Origin: Phycisphaerales bacterium
GTDB lineage: Bacteria; Planctomycetota; Phycisphaerae; Phycisphaerales; UBA1924
Length of the DNA stretch: 64,000 nt
Reading direction: 5' to 3'
NCBI GenBank assembly: GCA_029260495.1
Contig: JAJDDD010000010.1
Coordinates: forward strand, 62,001 to 126,000
Of this stretch, positions 54,686-62,982 are shown one piece after another. The notes below the pieces were generated by a model. The model saw nothing but the letters and a program-made list of their open reading frames with translations. It did not search any database and was not told the DNA's origin. The position numbers and the translations under genes were made by a program. The stretch's first letter is position 1, and each line of letters opens with the position of its first letter.

Positions 54686-55420
54686 TCAGGCGCGACGACG
54701 GCGGATTGCTGCGAGGCCGGCGACACCAAAGAGTGCCGCAGCGCCGGGAGCGGGGATGTTGGACGTGCCAGGCGAATCGGCGGGACCAGCGCCAAGGCCT
54801 GTAACAAAGTCACCGATGCCCCAGGCGGAGCCTTCGTCGTTCGTGCGGTAGACGTGACCGGGGACGAACGTGCCGTCCGGGCCGACGCCGCCGCCGAAGC
54901 CGTAGTTCCACTCATCGGCGTTGGCGGCCGGGGGGTTGGGCGTCTCAACGAGTGAGATGCCGTCCACGATAGCGCTCCACGGTGTGATATCGAGCACGCC
55001 GTCACGGTTGGTGTCGAGCGCGTCGCCATCGGCGCCGGTGAAGTCGCGAACGAGGAGATGGCTGACGTTGTCGCCATTCTCAAAGTTCATGCTCGTGGTC
55101 AGATCGACGCTGCCACCGAGTGTGAACGAAGCTTCAACCGCAAGGAAGAAGCCATCAGCCGGGATCGTAAGACCCGACAGATCGACAACCGTCTCGATAG
55201 AGCCGGAGCGCTTGCCGTTGTTGCCCGAACCATCGCCGCTGTCATCGCCGAGGACGATGTAAAACAAACCGTCGAGCGACTCGCCCGGCACGCCGACGAG
55301 CTCAAAGTACTCGTTATTGTCGGTGCCCGTTTCATCAACGCGAATCTCGTTGATTTCCAGGGCGTATGCGGAGCCGGCGATTGCAAACAAAGCCGCTCCT
55401 GCTAACAGATGCATTCTCAT
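54686..55420 (-). CDS. Exported lamin-tail-like protein with PEP-CTERM-like tail
   Basis: A 244-residue secreted protein. Signal peptide (MRMHLLAGAALFAIAGSAYA) is followed by LEINEIRVDETGTDNNEYFEL, a start typical of bacterial lamin-tail (LTD) domains. An acidic DTNRDGVLD stretch could bind calcium. The C-terminus IPAPGAAALFGVAGLAAIRRRR is a PAPG variant of the PEP-CTERM sorting signal: motif, hydrophobic helix, Arg cluster. The protein is thus probably processed by an exosortase-like enzyme and displayed or released at the surface; no exosortase is in the window. Function is unknown. Confidence 0.8.
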   Translation of the reverse strand: MRMHLLAGAALFAIAGSAYALEINEIRVDETGTDNNEYFELVGVPGESLDGLFYIVLGDDSGDGSGNNGKRSGSIETVVDLSGLTIPADGFFLAVEASFTLGGSVDLTTSMNFENGDNVSHLLVRDFTGADGDALDTNRDGVLDITPWSAIVDGISLVETPNPPAANADEWNYGFGGGVGPDGTFVPGHVYRTNDEGSAWGIGDFVTGLGAGPADSPGTSNIPAPGAAALFGVAGLAAIRRRRA

Positions 55421-55836
55421 GCTCTTTCCCTTCCTTCCAAAGTGTCATGTGTCAAACACACAGAAAAACCTGAATCGGCATCAGACGCCGGCCTTCAGAT
55501 CTTGCGCACGGGGAAAGCAAAGTTCACATGCGGAAGCGCAACAGAGGGGAAGCAGACGTGTTTCCCTTCTCTCCCAGACGTGTTCTTCTCCAACCAAGCG
55601 CGCAAGTCCCTCAACCTGCGCATGAAGCCAACGAACTCCGGAGCCACCCATCTCGCGGATGGTCCAGAGTCATTTCTTCATTACAGCCTCTATGGTCGCG
55701 GGAGATGCCCTCAGGATCAATAGGGAAGACGGAAGGAGAGCATTAAGTCTGCCTCTACCCCCAAACGGAGGGCGAACACCCCGGGAAATTGTGGGAAAAT
55801 AGGGAGGGTGCGGCCAGCCAGCGCTGGCAGGACACG
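55421..55836. other. Intergenic region upstream of the PEP-CTERM-like gene
   Basis: About 416 bases without a convincing gene, between the start of the 54686-55420 gene and the stop of the YhaM-like gene. It holds a 10-base direct repeat CAGACGTGTT at 55553-55562 and 55574-55583 (21-base period) and a 12-base palindrome at 55817-55828 just after the YhaM-like stop. The promoter of the PEP-CTERM-like gene should be here. Confidence 0.5.
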
Positions 55837-56859
55837 TCACTTCAGCGGATCGGGGCGGAAGAGGCGAGTGGAGAGGGCCCACTGTTTTTCGGTGAAGTTG
55901 CCGCCGAGATCGTGACTCATCGGGCGATCGGGGCGAGCTGCGTTGAGCGCGATGATCGTTTTGGCGTCGAGGTTGTCGAGCATGGCGACGAAGATTGCTT
56001 CGGGCGTGGCGGGGATTTTGGCGGCGCCGTACTCGGGGAGCGTGTGGTGCGAGAGAATGATGTGCTGAAGAACGGTGACGGCGTGCTTGGGAAGGCGAAC
56101 GCCGTGCTCGCGCATGACTTGTTGGGCGCGGTCGTGAAGCATGATGGCGCCTTCGACGATGTGGCCGACGAGATGGCCGCGATCGGTGTAATCAAAGCCC
56201 TGGTCCCAGGAGAGCTCGCGTGTCTTGCCGATGTCATGAAGGAAGAGGCCCATCATGATGATGTCACGATTGAGCTTGGGATAGAGCGGGCAGACTGCGT
56301 CGGTGAGTTTGAGAAGGTTGAGCGTGTGTTCGAGCAGTCCGCCGAGATAGGCATGGTGCATCGACTTGGCGGCCGGCGCCTGGCGGAACTGGGTCATGAG
56401 CATTTCATCATCGAGATAGACGCGCGCGAGCGCGCGCATGGCGGGATGCTCGAGCGTTTCAAGAAGCGCGACGACTTCAGCCATCATTTCGCTGGCGGGG
56501 CGCTCGGCGCAGGGGACGAGTTCGCGGAGTTGATCTTCGCTGGGCGTTTCGAGCGCGGCGATGTGGTGGAGAATGAGCTGGAGTTCACCTTGATAAGGCT
56601 GGGTTTCACCCTCTGCGTAGACGAAGCCGTTGGTGGGGATGCTGCGGAAGAGCTCCTCGGGGCAGTTCCACATGCGGGCGGGGAGTTCGCCGGTGCGATC
56701 TGAGAGGAGGCAGCGGAGGTAGGGCTTGCCGGAACGGGTGGAGCCGAGCTGGGCGTTTGAGATGGCGAAGGCAGCGGAGAAAGACTCGTTCGGGCCCATG
56801 TCGGTGATGAAGAGTCTGGCGTCACGCGAGGCTTCGGCGGCGGTGAAGATTGAATCCAT
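55837..56859 (-). CDS. YhaM-like 3'-5' exoribonuclease (OB-fold plus HD domain)
   Basis: A 340-residue protein of the YhaM/Cbf1 type. The N-terminal OB-fold nucleic-acid-binding domain (about 25-110) has SGKPYLRCLLSDRTGELPAR. The metal-dependent HD domain has H178 (GGLLEHTLNLL), H208-D209 (MGLFLHDIGK) and later HIILSHHTLPEYG. This order is that of exonucleases acting on RNA and single-stranded DNA in Gram-positive bacteria. Function by homology; activity is not certain. Confidence 0.85.
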   Translation of the reverse strand: MDSIFTAAEASRDARLFITDMGPNESFSAAFAISNAQLGSTRSGKPYLRCLLSDRTGELPARMWNCPEELFRSIPTNGFVYAEGETQPYQGELQLILHHIAALETPSEDQLRELVPCAERPASEMMAEVVALLETLEHPAMRALARVYLDDEMLMTQFRQAPAAKSMHHAYLGGLLEHTLNLLKLTDAVCPLYPKLNRDIIMMGLFLHDIGKTRELSWDQGFDYTDRGHLVGHIVEGAIMLHDRAQQVMREHGVRLPKHAVTVLQHIILSHHTLPEYGAAKIPATPEAIFVAMLDNLDAKTIIALNAARPDRPMSHDLGGNFTEKQWALSTRLFRPDPLK

Positions 56860-56990
56860 AGTGATGTTCGCGTTTCTGTGTCTGGGGGAGTCGATATTGC
56901 GCCGAAGCGGAGCCTGGCGGTGTGCAAGCCGACCATTCTAGGGAGAAGGATGGTCAACCGCAGGCGAGCGGGACGCGATGTGGAGGGCGG

Positions 56991-57335
56991 TCATAGGCCG
57001 GGGATGGGCTGGCCGCACTCGGTGCAATGGCGGGAAGTTGGACGGCGTCCCACGTAGTAGCCGCAGTTTTCGCAGTGGCCGGGCGAGTAGGCGGGGCGGA
57101 CGATGAGTTCGGGATAGGCGAGGCAGATCAGAAAGAGAAGAGGCAATGCAATGACAATTTCAAAGATGGCCATCAGCATGCCCTGGCCCGCGATGACAAA
57201 GACCTGATTGGCGTCGATGAGGAGGCCGTCGCGCCAGGCCATGATGAGGTAGAGGGCCGGGAGCGCAAAGAGCGACGCGATCAAGACGGCGAGCGAAAGG
57301 ACGGCCCAGCCGTAGAGCGTTTGACGCCAGTTCAT
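56991..57335 (-). CDS. Two-helix membrane protein with C-terminal zinc ribbon
   Basis: A 114-residue protein with two long hydrophobic helices (LYGWAVLSLAVLIASLFALPALYLI shortened core, and MLMAIFEIVIALPLLFLICL) and a C-terminal tail. The tail carries CENCGYYVGRRPTSRHCTECGQPI, two CxxC knuckles that should bind zinc. Such zinc-ribbon tails are frequent on planctomycete membrane proteins. Start at the ATG at 57335, with GGAGG eight bases upstream. Function is unknown. It lies 51 bases after the LON-domain gene and may be co-transcribed. Confidence 0.75.
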   Translation of the reverse strand: MNWRQTLYGWAVLSLAVLIASLFALPALYLIMAWRDGLLIDANQVFVIAGQGMLMAIFEIVIALPLLFLICLAYPELIVRPAYSPGHCENCGYYVGRRPTSRHCTECGQPIPGL

Positions 57336-57386
57336 GATTGGACCCTCCATGATTGCGAAGAGGCCGGGAGGAATGGAGCGCCGGGG

Positions 57387-58100
57387 CTAGTTCCAGAAGA
57401 CGCCCTTGGGCGCGTCGGGATCGATTTGCGGGCTTGCGCGGCGGAGAAGTTCGCCGAGATCGCCGAGTTCGTCCTCGATAATTTCGGCGCGGGTGCGCGG
57501 GTCGCCTTCTGCGAGGAGCTGGTACTTGGTTTCCACATCGTTCACGAGTTGGATGGCGATGAGTTCAAGGACTGCCGAAGTTGGCGCGCCGCCCTCTTTG
57601 AGGCAGCCGGCCAGACCCTTGGCTGTGGCGAGCTGATCAAGAGGCGGCTCTGAGAGCACATCACGAAGGCGGAAGCGCACATCTTCGAGCATGTCCTCGT
57701 TGATATCGGTTGGACCGACGGGATGAAGGATGGCGTGACGAAAGAGGCGGACTGCGTCGGGCGGATCTTCCTCATGAATGCGGGCTCTGCACACGCCTTG
57801 GAGGAGGATGTTGTAGCGGCCGCCGGAGAGGCGCTCATGCTGAACGATTTGGCCGACGCACACTGTTTTGCGTATGGCGGGAGCGTGGGCATACTCGAGA
57901 TCAGCCCAGCGATCGTCGCGGAAGGTCGCCATGGCGATCTGGCCGGCGCCATCGAGCGCCTGTGTGACCATCTGCTTGTATCGCTCCTCGAAGATGTGCA
58001 AAGGAACGACCGCGTGCGGGAAGAGCGCGACGGCGTCCAGCGGGAAGAGGGGAACGGGGCGGGCGAAGTTGACGCGGATTGTTTGCGACTCCGGCGACAT
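57387..58100 (-). CDS. LON substrate-binding-domain protein
   Basis: A 237-residue soluble protein consisting of the N-terminal domain of Lon proteases without ATPase or protease parts. The family start VPLFPLDAVALFPHAVVPLHIFEERYKQMV is clear, followed by GQIVQHERLSGGRYNILLQG, then VCRARI. Helices at the C-terminus match the stand-alone family (YcaO-unrelated, LON_substr_bdg). These proteins probably bind unfolded or specific polypeptides; the role is not established. Confidence 0.9.
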   Translation of the reverse strand: MSPESQTIRVNFARPVPLFPLDAVALFPHAVVPLHIFEERYKQMVTQALDGAGQIAMATFRDDRWADLEYAHAPAIRKTVCVGQIVQHERLSGGRYNILLQGVCRARIHEEDPPDAVRLFRHAILHPVGPTDINEDMLEDVRFRLRDVLSEPPLDQLATAKGLAGCLKEGGAPTSAVLELIAIQLVNDVETKYQLLAEGDPRTRAEIIEDELGDLGELLRRASPQIDPDAPKGVFWN

Positions 58101-58158
58101 GCTTTCACTCTAGGCGCTGAACAGAGGGCGCTCCGGCTGGTTTCTGGGGATCCGCTTG

Positions 58159-59706
58159 CTAGAGGCCATAGAGGGGGTGGAGCTTTGCTTTGAGGTAGCT
58201 CATGAGGGACTCATGGCTGAGTTCTTTTCCGGTGATGCGGCGGCAGAGCTCGGGAGCGCTGTAGCGCCGTCCGTGCTGATGGATGTTTTCACTGAGCCAG
58301 CCGATGAGCCCGGAGAACTCGCCGCGCGAAAACTGGGCTTCGAGGTCGGGGATGTCCTGGTTGATTTTGTCCCAGAACTGACCTGCATAGAGATTGCCGA
58401 GCGAATAGGTAGCAAAGTAGCCGATCGCGCCCATGGACCAATGAACGTCCTGGAGGCAACCTTGAGCGTCATCGGTGACGGAGAGGCCGAGATCGTTTTT
58501 CATGCGCTCATTCCAGGCGCCGGGAAGATCCGCGGGCGACAGGTCGCCGCGAATCATGGCGCGTTCAAGATCGAAGCGGAGCATGATATGGAGGTTGTAG
58601 GTTACTTCATCAGACTCAACACGGATGAAGTGCGGGCGGACGATGTTGATGGCGCCGAAGACATCATCGACTGTCGCAGCGCTTGCACCAGAGCCGAGGA
58701 TTCGCTTGGCGTGCGGGAGGGCCCATTCCCAGAACGCTCGGGAGCGGCCCATCTGGTTTTCGAGCATCCGTGATTGGCTTTCGTGGATGCCGAGACTGAT
58801 CGCTTCAGCAAGAGGCTGGCCGAAACGCTCCGCTTTGGGCTGGTTTTGTTCGTAGATGGAGTGGCCGGATTCGTGGAGGGTGGTGCTGATCGCTTCGGGA
58901 AAGTTTGTCGTTGAATAGCGGGTTGTCATGCGCGTGTCGCCGGGCGCGACGGACTCGCTGAAGGGGTGAGTCGAGACAGCGAGTATGCCGCCTTGGTAAT
59001 CGAAACCAACGGCGCCGGCGACAAAGCGATTGAGCTCCTTCTGCTTTTCGATGTCGGTCTGAATGCGCTGCACAGCGTCACTCGGACGCTTGGGCGCGTC
59101 GGCGATTGCGGCGATCAGGGGAGTCAGTGCGGCGCGGAAGGGGACGAAGAGACGATCGACTTCAGCAGACAACATGCCGGGCTCAAAGTCTTCCATCAGG
59201 GCGTCATAAAGTTCGCCGCCGGCGGGGACTCCGTAGCACTCGGCCTTGCGACGGTTGAGATCGACCTGTTTTTCAAGCCAGGGTTTAAAGAGAGCGTAAT
59301 CGCTCTTGGCGCGCGCTTCTTTCCAGGCTTCCATCCCCATGCTGTTGGTTTCGGCCATCTGAACAATAAGCTCAGAAGGGAGCTTGACAGCGCGATCGTA
59401 ATCCCGACGGGCTTCGCGGATGTTGGCGTGCGCGAGCGCATCCTCCTGGATATCCGAGTTGTTTTCACAGGCAGCGAGCAGTTCGCCGATGCGCGGGTCG
59501 GTGCGGCGCTCGTGCGCGAGTTTGGACATCGTCGAAAGCTGCTGGGCGCGGAACGCAGCTGCCCTGGGAGGCATGAGCGTTTCCTGATCCCAGGAAAGGA
59601 GGGCGCCAACTGAGTTGAGGGTGGCTGCCTCGCGGAGCAGACCCAGCAACTCAACGTATTCCTTTGTTTGCTCGGCGGGAGATGCGGGGGCGGCGGTCAT
59701 CGTCAT
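58159..59706 (-). CDS. Carboxypeptidase M32 (thermostable carboxypeptidase 1 family)
   Basis: Zinc or cobalt metallocarboxypeptidase of 515 residues, removing C-terminal amino acids from peptides in the cytoplasm. The metal motif HESGH is at residues 278-282 (TTLHESGHSIYEQN). Other M32 hallmarks are GFDYQGGILAVSTHPFSESV, DTRMTTRY, HESQSRMLENQMGRS (with the third ligand Glu) and VTYNLHIMLRFDLE. Length is normal for the family. It stands alone, separated from the LON-domain gene by about 60 bases. Confidence 0.94.
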   Translation of the reverse strand: MTMTAAPASPAEQTKEYVELLGLLREAATLNSVGALLSWDQETLMPPRAAAFRAQQLSTMSKLAHERRTDPRIGELLAACENNSDIQEDALAHANIREARRDYDRAVKLPSELIVQMAETNSMGMEAWKEARAKSDYALFKPWLEKQVDLNRRKAECYGVPAGGELYDALMEDFEPGMLSAEVDRLFVPFRAALTPLIAAIADAPKRPSDAVQRIQTDIEKQKELNRFVAGAVGFDYQGGILAVSTHPFSESVAPGDTRMTTRYSTTNFPEAISTTLHESGHSIYEQNQPKAERFGQPLAEAISLGIHESQSRMLENQMGRSRAFWEWALPHAKRILGSGASAATVDDVFGAINIVRPHFIRVESDEVTYNLHIMLRFDLERAMIRGDLSPADLPGAWNERMKNDLGLSVTDDAQGCLQDVHWSMGAIGYFATYSLGNLYAGQFWDKINQDIPDLEAQFSRGEFSGLIGWLSENIHQHGRRYSAPELCRRITGKELSHESLMSYLKAKLHPLYGL

Positions 59707-59802
59707 TTCTCTTGCTCTCCATAGGGTATTTCACGCTCAGTGTAGCGACCGCGATCTCGAGCGCTGGAGACGCGTTCGGACGATTGGTGGCGAGAACCGC
59801 GC

Positions 59803-59832
59803 AAAAAAAGCGCCGCTCCGGAGAGCGACGCT
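59803..59832 (-). terminator. Rho-independent terminator after the DUF4332 gene
   Basis: On the minus strand AGCGTCGCTC pairs with GAGCGGCGCT (one mismatch, 4-base loop) and runs into seven Ts. It lies 29 bases after the stop of the 59862-60272 gene. Confidence 0.85.
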
Positions 59833-59861
59833 CGGAATTTACGAGGAATATCGCGGGAAAC

Positions 59862-60272
59862 TCAGTGCTCGATCATCGGCGGAAGCGTCTTGGCTTCATC
59901 GATCCACTTCTGGAGTTGGTCAGCATTGGGAACGCGGCGGGTGAGCTTCTTCTCCGTGTTCACAGCAGTCATTTGCTCAGCCAGGTTGGCTGCGTTGCGA
60001 TGCTTGAGCTCCTTGACGGTGTCAACGCCGGAAGCTTCGAGAAGCTCCGCGTATTCGGAGCCGACGCCGTTGAGTCGGTAGAGGTCAGCCATGTTGGTCC
60101 ACTTGAGAATGCTTCCCTCGGGAAGACCCGTTTTTTCAGAAAGCTCCTTGCGCCCTTTCGCTGTTTTGGCGGCGTTGAGCAGCCCGTCGGTGTCTTTGAC
60201 GCCCGCAGCGACGAGCTTTTCGCCGTACGCGGGGCCGATGCCTTCCATATCCTGAACCGGGTAGTTGGCCAT
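59862..60272 (-). CDS. DUF4332 helix-hairpin-helix protein
   Basis: A 136-residue soluble protein built of two helix-hairpin-helix-like units: IEGIGPAYGEKLVAAGVKDT-type first unit (DMEGIGPAYGEKLVAAGV) and LNGVGSEYAELLEASGVDTV, the pattern of DUF4332. HhH units usually bind DNA or mediate protein contacts without sequence specificity. No enzymatic motif. Start at the ATG at 60272, with AGGAG upstream; the frame is open to 60380 but the extra part runs through repeats and a terminator. It is monocistronic, with terminators on both sides. Confidence 0.85.
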   Translation of the reverse strand: MANYPVQDMEGIGPAYGEKLVAAGVKDTDGLLNAAKTAKGRKELSEKTGLPEGSILKWTNMADLYRLNGVGSEYAELLEASGVDTVKELKHRNAANLAEQMTAVNTEKKLTRRVPNADQLQKWIDEAKTLPPMIEH

Positions 60273-60290
60273 TGATGATCTCCTTAAAAC

Positions 60291-60314
60291 TGGTTGGTTA
60301 ATTGGTTGGTTAAA
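60291..60314 (-). repeat. 12-base tandem repeat in the DUF4332 leader
   Basis: Two copies of a 12-base unit TGGTTGGTTAAT-like (60291-60302 and 60303-60314, TGGTTGGTTA shared exactly) lie about 20 bases upstream of the DUF4332 start. They fall in its probable promoter or 5' leader. Confidence 0.7.
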
Positions 60315-60334
60315 CTTTGTTGTGTGTGACAAGT

Positions 60335-60370
60335 AAAAACGGCGTCGCCTTCGGAAAGGGCGACGCCGTT
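60335..60370 (-). terminator. Strong terminator after the OmcB-like gene
   Basis: A 12-bp perfect stem (AACGGCGTCGCC with GGCGACGCCGTT) followed on the minus strand by TTTTT. It lies 36 bases past the stop of the 60406-62103 gene and isolates it from the DUF4332 gene. Confidence 0.9.
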
Positions 60371-60405
60371 GTTCATTCAAACATTCATCGTGAAAGCCTC
60401 AGCGA

Positions 60406-62103
60406 TCACTCGTAAACGTGCGTCGCTTCGGTTTCCTTGACCTCACGAGTGAGCTGGTCGCTCGTCATGGTCGTGGTGAAGCGCACATCGCCAGCAGAGG
60501 CGTTGTCAACAACGATGCGGAACTGAGCCCGCTGCTTGGGACCAAGCGAAGCGATCGGAGCAAACGTGATGGTCCGTCCGCGCGATGTCGCGTTCGTGGC
60601 GCCGCTACCCGAAACGAAGGTCTGATTCGCCTCAAGCTCACAGATGATCTTGATGTTGGTGCCAGGAGCGGAGCCCTGGTTGGTGACGGTGACGACATAG
60701 GTGGTCTGGCTGCCGACGGGCGCCGGGTCTTCAAGGTCGACGACCTCAAGCAGAATGGCCGGGATGCCGGTGACCTCTGTCGAGCAGGAATCGCGGACGG
60801 TTTCCGCGCAAGCGCAGCTCAGCGACGAGGACATATTGACCGTGCCGGCCGTTCTCGTCGAGATGCGAAGTGTGACATCCTTGGACTGACGAGGCTTGAG
60901 CTCGCCGAGATTCCAGGTGACGGTGTCGCTGTCCGAGGCGCGGCCGCCGTCGCTGGCGCTCGTGAACGTAGCGCCGGAAGGCATGCTGGCGGTGAGCGTC
61001 GCATTCTTACAGACGCCATCGCCGGTGTTGGCGACTGTGAACGTGTAGTTCAGCGGACGACCGATGAACTCGCGCTTGGGGCACGACTGCGTCAGCGTAA
61101 GCTTGGGAGCACGGACAGTCGTGTTAACCTGACCGGAGCTCGCACTGATGTCATCAGCGCTAGAGACTGTCGCCTTGTTCTGATAGGAGCCGGTCTTGTC
61201 GGCGTTAACCCGCGCGGAGTAGCGCTTGGTCTGGCCGGCGGCGAGATCGCCCACATTGAAAGTGATGTTCTGCTTGCCGTCGACGGTGCGAAGACCCTTG
61301 GGCAGCGGATCGTTGATCTTGACGCCGCGAATCGTGCCGGTGCCGGTGTTGGAGACCTCAAACTTGTACTCGAACGGATCGCACTTCAGGATATCCGAAG
61401 GTCCGGTCTTGACGAGGCGGAGCTTGGGTGAAACGACGGCGACCTCATTACAAAGGACAGAGCTGTAAGACGCGGAGGCGCAGGAGCCGACGCTGCCTTC
61501 GGTGGTCGCCGTGCCGTTGACGCGGATGGTCTTGGACTCGTGGGGCCCGAGCTTGCCGATGTTCCAGTTCGCGGCGCCGCTAGCCATGCGGGCCTGCGGG
61601 AAGGAGCTGTTGACGGAGAGCCCGTTGCCGGGATCGTCAGAGACGACAACATCACTGAGTTCCTCACCGGTGAGGTTGGTGACGATGATCTCGTAATCAA
61701 AGGGCTGATTGAGGCGAACCTCGCGCGGCATGCCTTTCTCAACGCCGAGCGCGCTGGTGCGCGCGTTCCCGGTGGGGTACGCGAGCGCTGTCCAGCTGCT
61801 GGATCCGTTGGAGGACATCGTCGGCCAGTTGCCGCTGCGGGGCGCCGGGCGCTTCTCGCTTGGCGTCGCCTTTGGTTTGGGGGCGGCCTTCGATTTGCCG
61901 CTGTCCGCGGCGCGGGCGCGCTGTGAGCTTGCCTTACGCGGGCCTGTGTGGCGGCTCGAAACTCCGTCATCGAAGTCATTATCCACTCTTACTTGTTCAA
62001 AATCAGTTCCGGAATGATCGCCTGAAACACAGCCGCCTGTGAACATCGTGAATGCAGCAGCGCCAGCTAGGGCCAACGCTAAAAAACCTCTCGTCCGTCT
62101 CAT
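60406..62103 (-). CDS. DUF11-repeat lipoprotein resembling chlamydial OmcB
   Basis: A 565-residue envelope lipoprotein. Signal peptide and lipobox (MFTGGC, Cys about residue 25) are followed by a disordered Ser/Lys/Pro-rich segment (about 30-100). About four DUF11 beta-sandwich repeats follow, each with a YxxxVxNxG core (YEIIVTNLTGEEL, YKFEVSNTGTGTIRGV, YTFTVANTGDGVCKNA, YVVTVTNQGSAPGTN). Ten Cys are spread through it, including a CAC. Repeat style, Cys pairs and the final TSDQLTREVKETEATHVYE resemble the cysteine-rich outer-membrane protein OmcB of Chlamydia as I remember it. GAGGAG lies eight bases upstream. Likely a structural or surface protein; no enzyme motif. Confidence 0.82.
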   Translation of the reverse strand: MRRTRGFLALALAGAAAFTMFTGGCVSGDHSGTDFEQVRVDNDFDDGVSSRHTGPRKASSQRARAADSGKSKAAPKPKATPSEKRPAPRSGNWPTMSSNGSSSWTALAYPTGNARTSALGVEKGMPREVRLNQPFDYEIIVTNLTGEELSDVVVSDDPGNGLSVNSSFPQARMASGAANWNIGKLGPHESKTIRVNGTATTEGSVGSCASASYSSVLCNEVAVVSPKLRLVKTGPSDILKCDPFEYKFEVSNTGTGTIRGVKINDPLPKGLRTVDGKQNITFNVGDLAAGQTKRYSARVNADKTGSYQNKATVSSADDISASSGQVNTTVRAPKLTLTQSCPKREFIGRPLNYTFTVANTGDGVCKNATLTASMPSGATFTSASDGGRASDSDTVTWNLGELKPRQSKDVTLRISTRTAGTVNMSSSLSCACAETVRDSCSTEVTGIPAILLEVVDLEDPAPVGSQTTYVVTVTNQGSAPGTNIKIICELEANQTFVSGSGATNATSRGRTITFAPIASLGPKQRAQFRIVVDNASAGDVRFTTTMTSDQLTREVKETEATHVYE

Positions 62104-62982
62104 GTCAATGACTCCTCAGAAAACTGTGGACAGTGAAGCCGCTCAGCCTCGTTCGTGAGGCTCGATGCGCGACTACAAGCGCCCATTTGGGTAAAATACT
62201 GGTGTGTTGAACCGCTATAAAAAAAGCGGTCCCCGGGATTCGACCGGCTCCCCACCCTGAAAGCGCACAGCCGACGGATCCATTCTCAAGGCAATCTTAG
62301 CCTGTAATCAGATCCTTCTGATCGAGGCGAAGAGTATACCGGTTGTTCAACTCACGCGCATGCCTATTCGAAGTTCTGACGTGTCCGATCCAGAGTCTGT
62401 AGGGGCAATCTGGCGAACAACCCCGCTCAAATGACTTCTTGTTTTGTCCGCTCATTGACCTGAAATACGGCAGAAGCGTCGTGAAAACCCACTTTCCACG
62501 AACGCAAATAAAGTTCTCAAAAGAAAATGAACAAAACCCATCCAAACGCGCTTGCGTCTGGGAGATGATCGGGTATCGTAACCCGAACAAGTTGGCAATT
62601 TGTTTCTGCAGGCGAGCTTGGTCCCTGGTCGATTGTGGTTGCGGGCCGGTGGAGGCCCAACATGTCGTGGAACGACATGTCCGGACATCGAGATATTGAT
62701 GCTGATGAGCTTTGCCGGAGTAGCTGGCGGGGTTCGATCGGCTGAAAACGATTTGTTTTGGTAGCTCACTCGGTGTCAGTCATGGGATCGAAGGCCGCAG
62801 ACCCTGGCTGGGCGGGATGATCGGAGGATCGTCTCGGCGAGTTCGGGTTTGCTTTCGAGCCACGCTCGGTTCGCATTGATGGAGATGTGTCAGCGCGATT
62901 GGTTCTGCACGAAGGCGATGTGCCCTTCGAGCGGAAGGCGTGCTGAGGCGTGTTCGTTGAGGTTGGATCGGCGTGGGGAGCG
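62104..62982. other. Gene-poor region with hairpins
   Basis: About 880 bases with no supportable gene. It is less G+C-rich than its surroundings between about 62300 and 62620. Near the OmcB-like start it has a leader with the hairpin GCCTC/GAGGC at about 62143-62158. A GACCGC/GCGGTT hairpin around an A/T run follows at about 62212-62233. Inverted repeats occur at 62569-62586 (TCGGGT/ACCCGA) and 62660-62680. The short ORFs here have no coding character. It could hold the OmcB-like promoter, a small RNA or regulatory sites. Confidence 0.5.
62660..62680. repeat. Perfect 9-3-9 inverted repeat
   Basis: ACATGTCGT and ACGACATGT separated by GGA form a perfect 21-base dyad. It could be an operator or the stem of a small RNA. 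It is not followed by a T run on either strand, so it is not an obvious terminator. Confidence 0.7.

Noticed and set aside
62220-62265. tRNA T-arm-like sequence (GGTCGAATCC) on the minus strand
   Set aside because: The T-loop lacks one T, the stems do not pair, and no D-arm or anticodon arm can be drawn upstream.
62297-62699. Short ORFs on both strands in the gene-poor region
   Set aside because: They overlap each other, use rare codons relative to neighbours, have no convincing start sites and no motifs.
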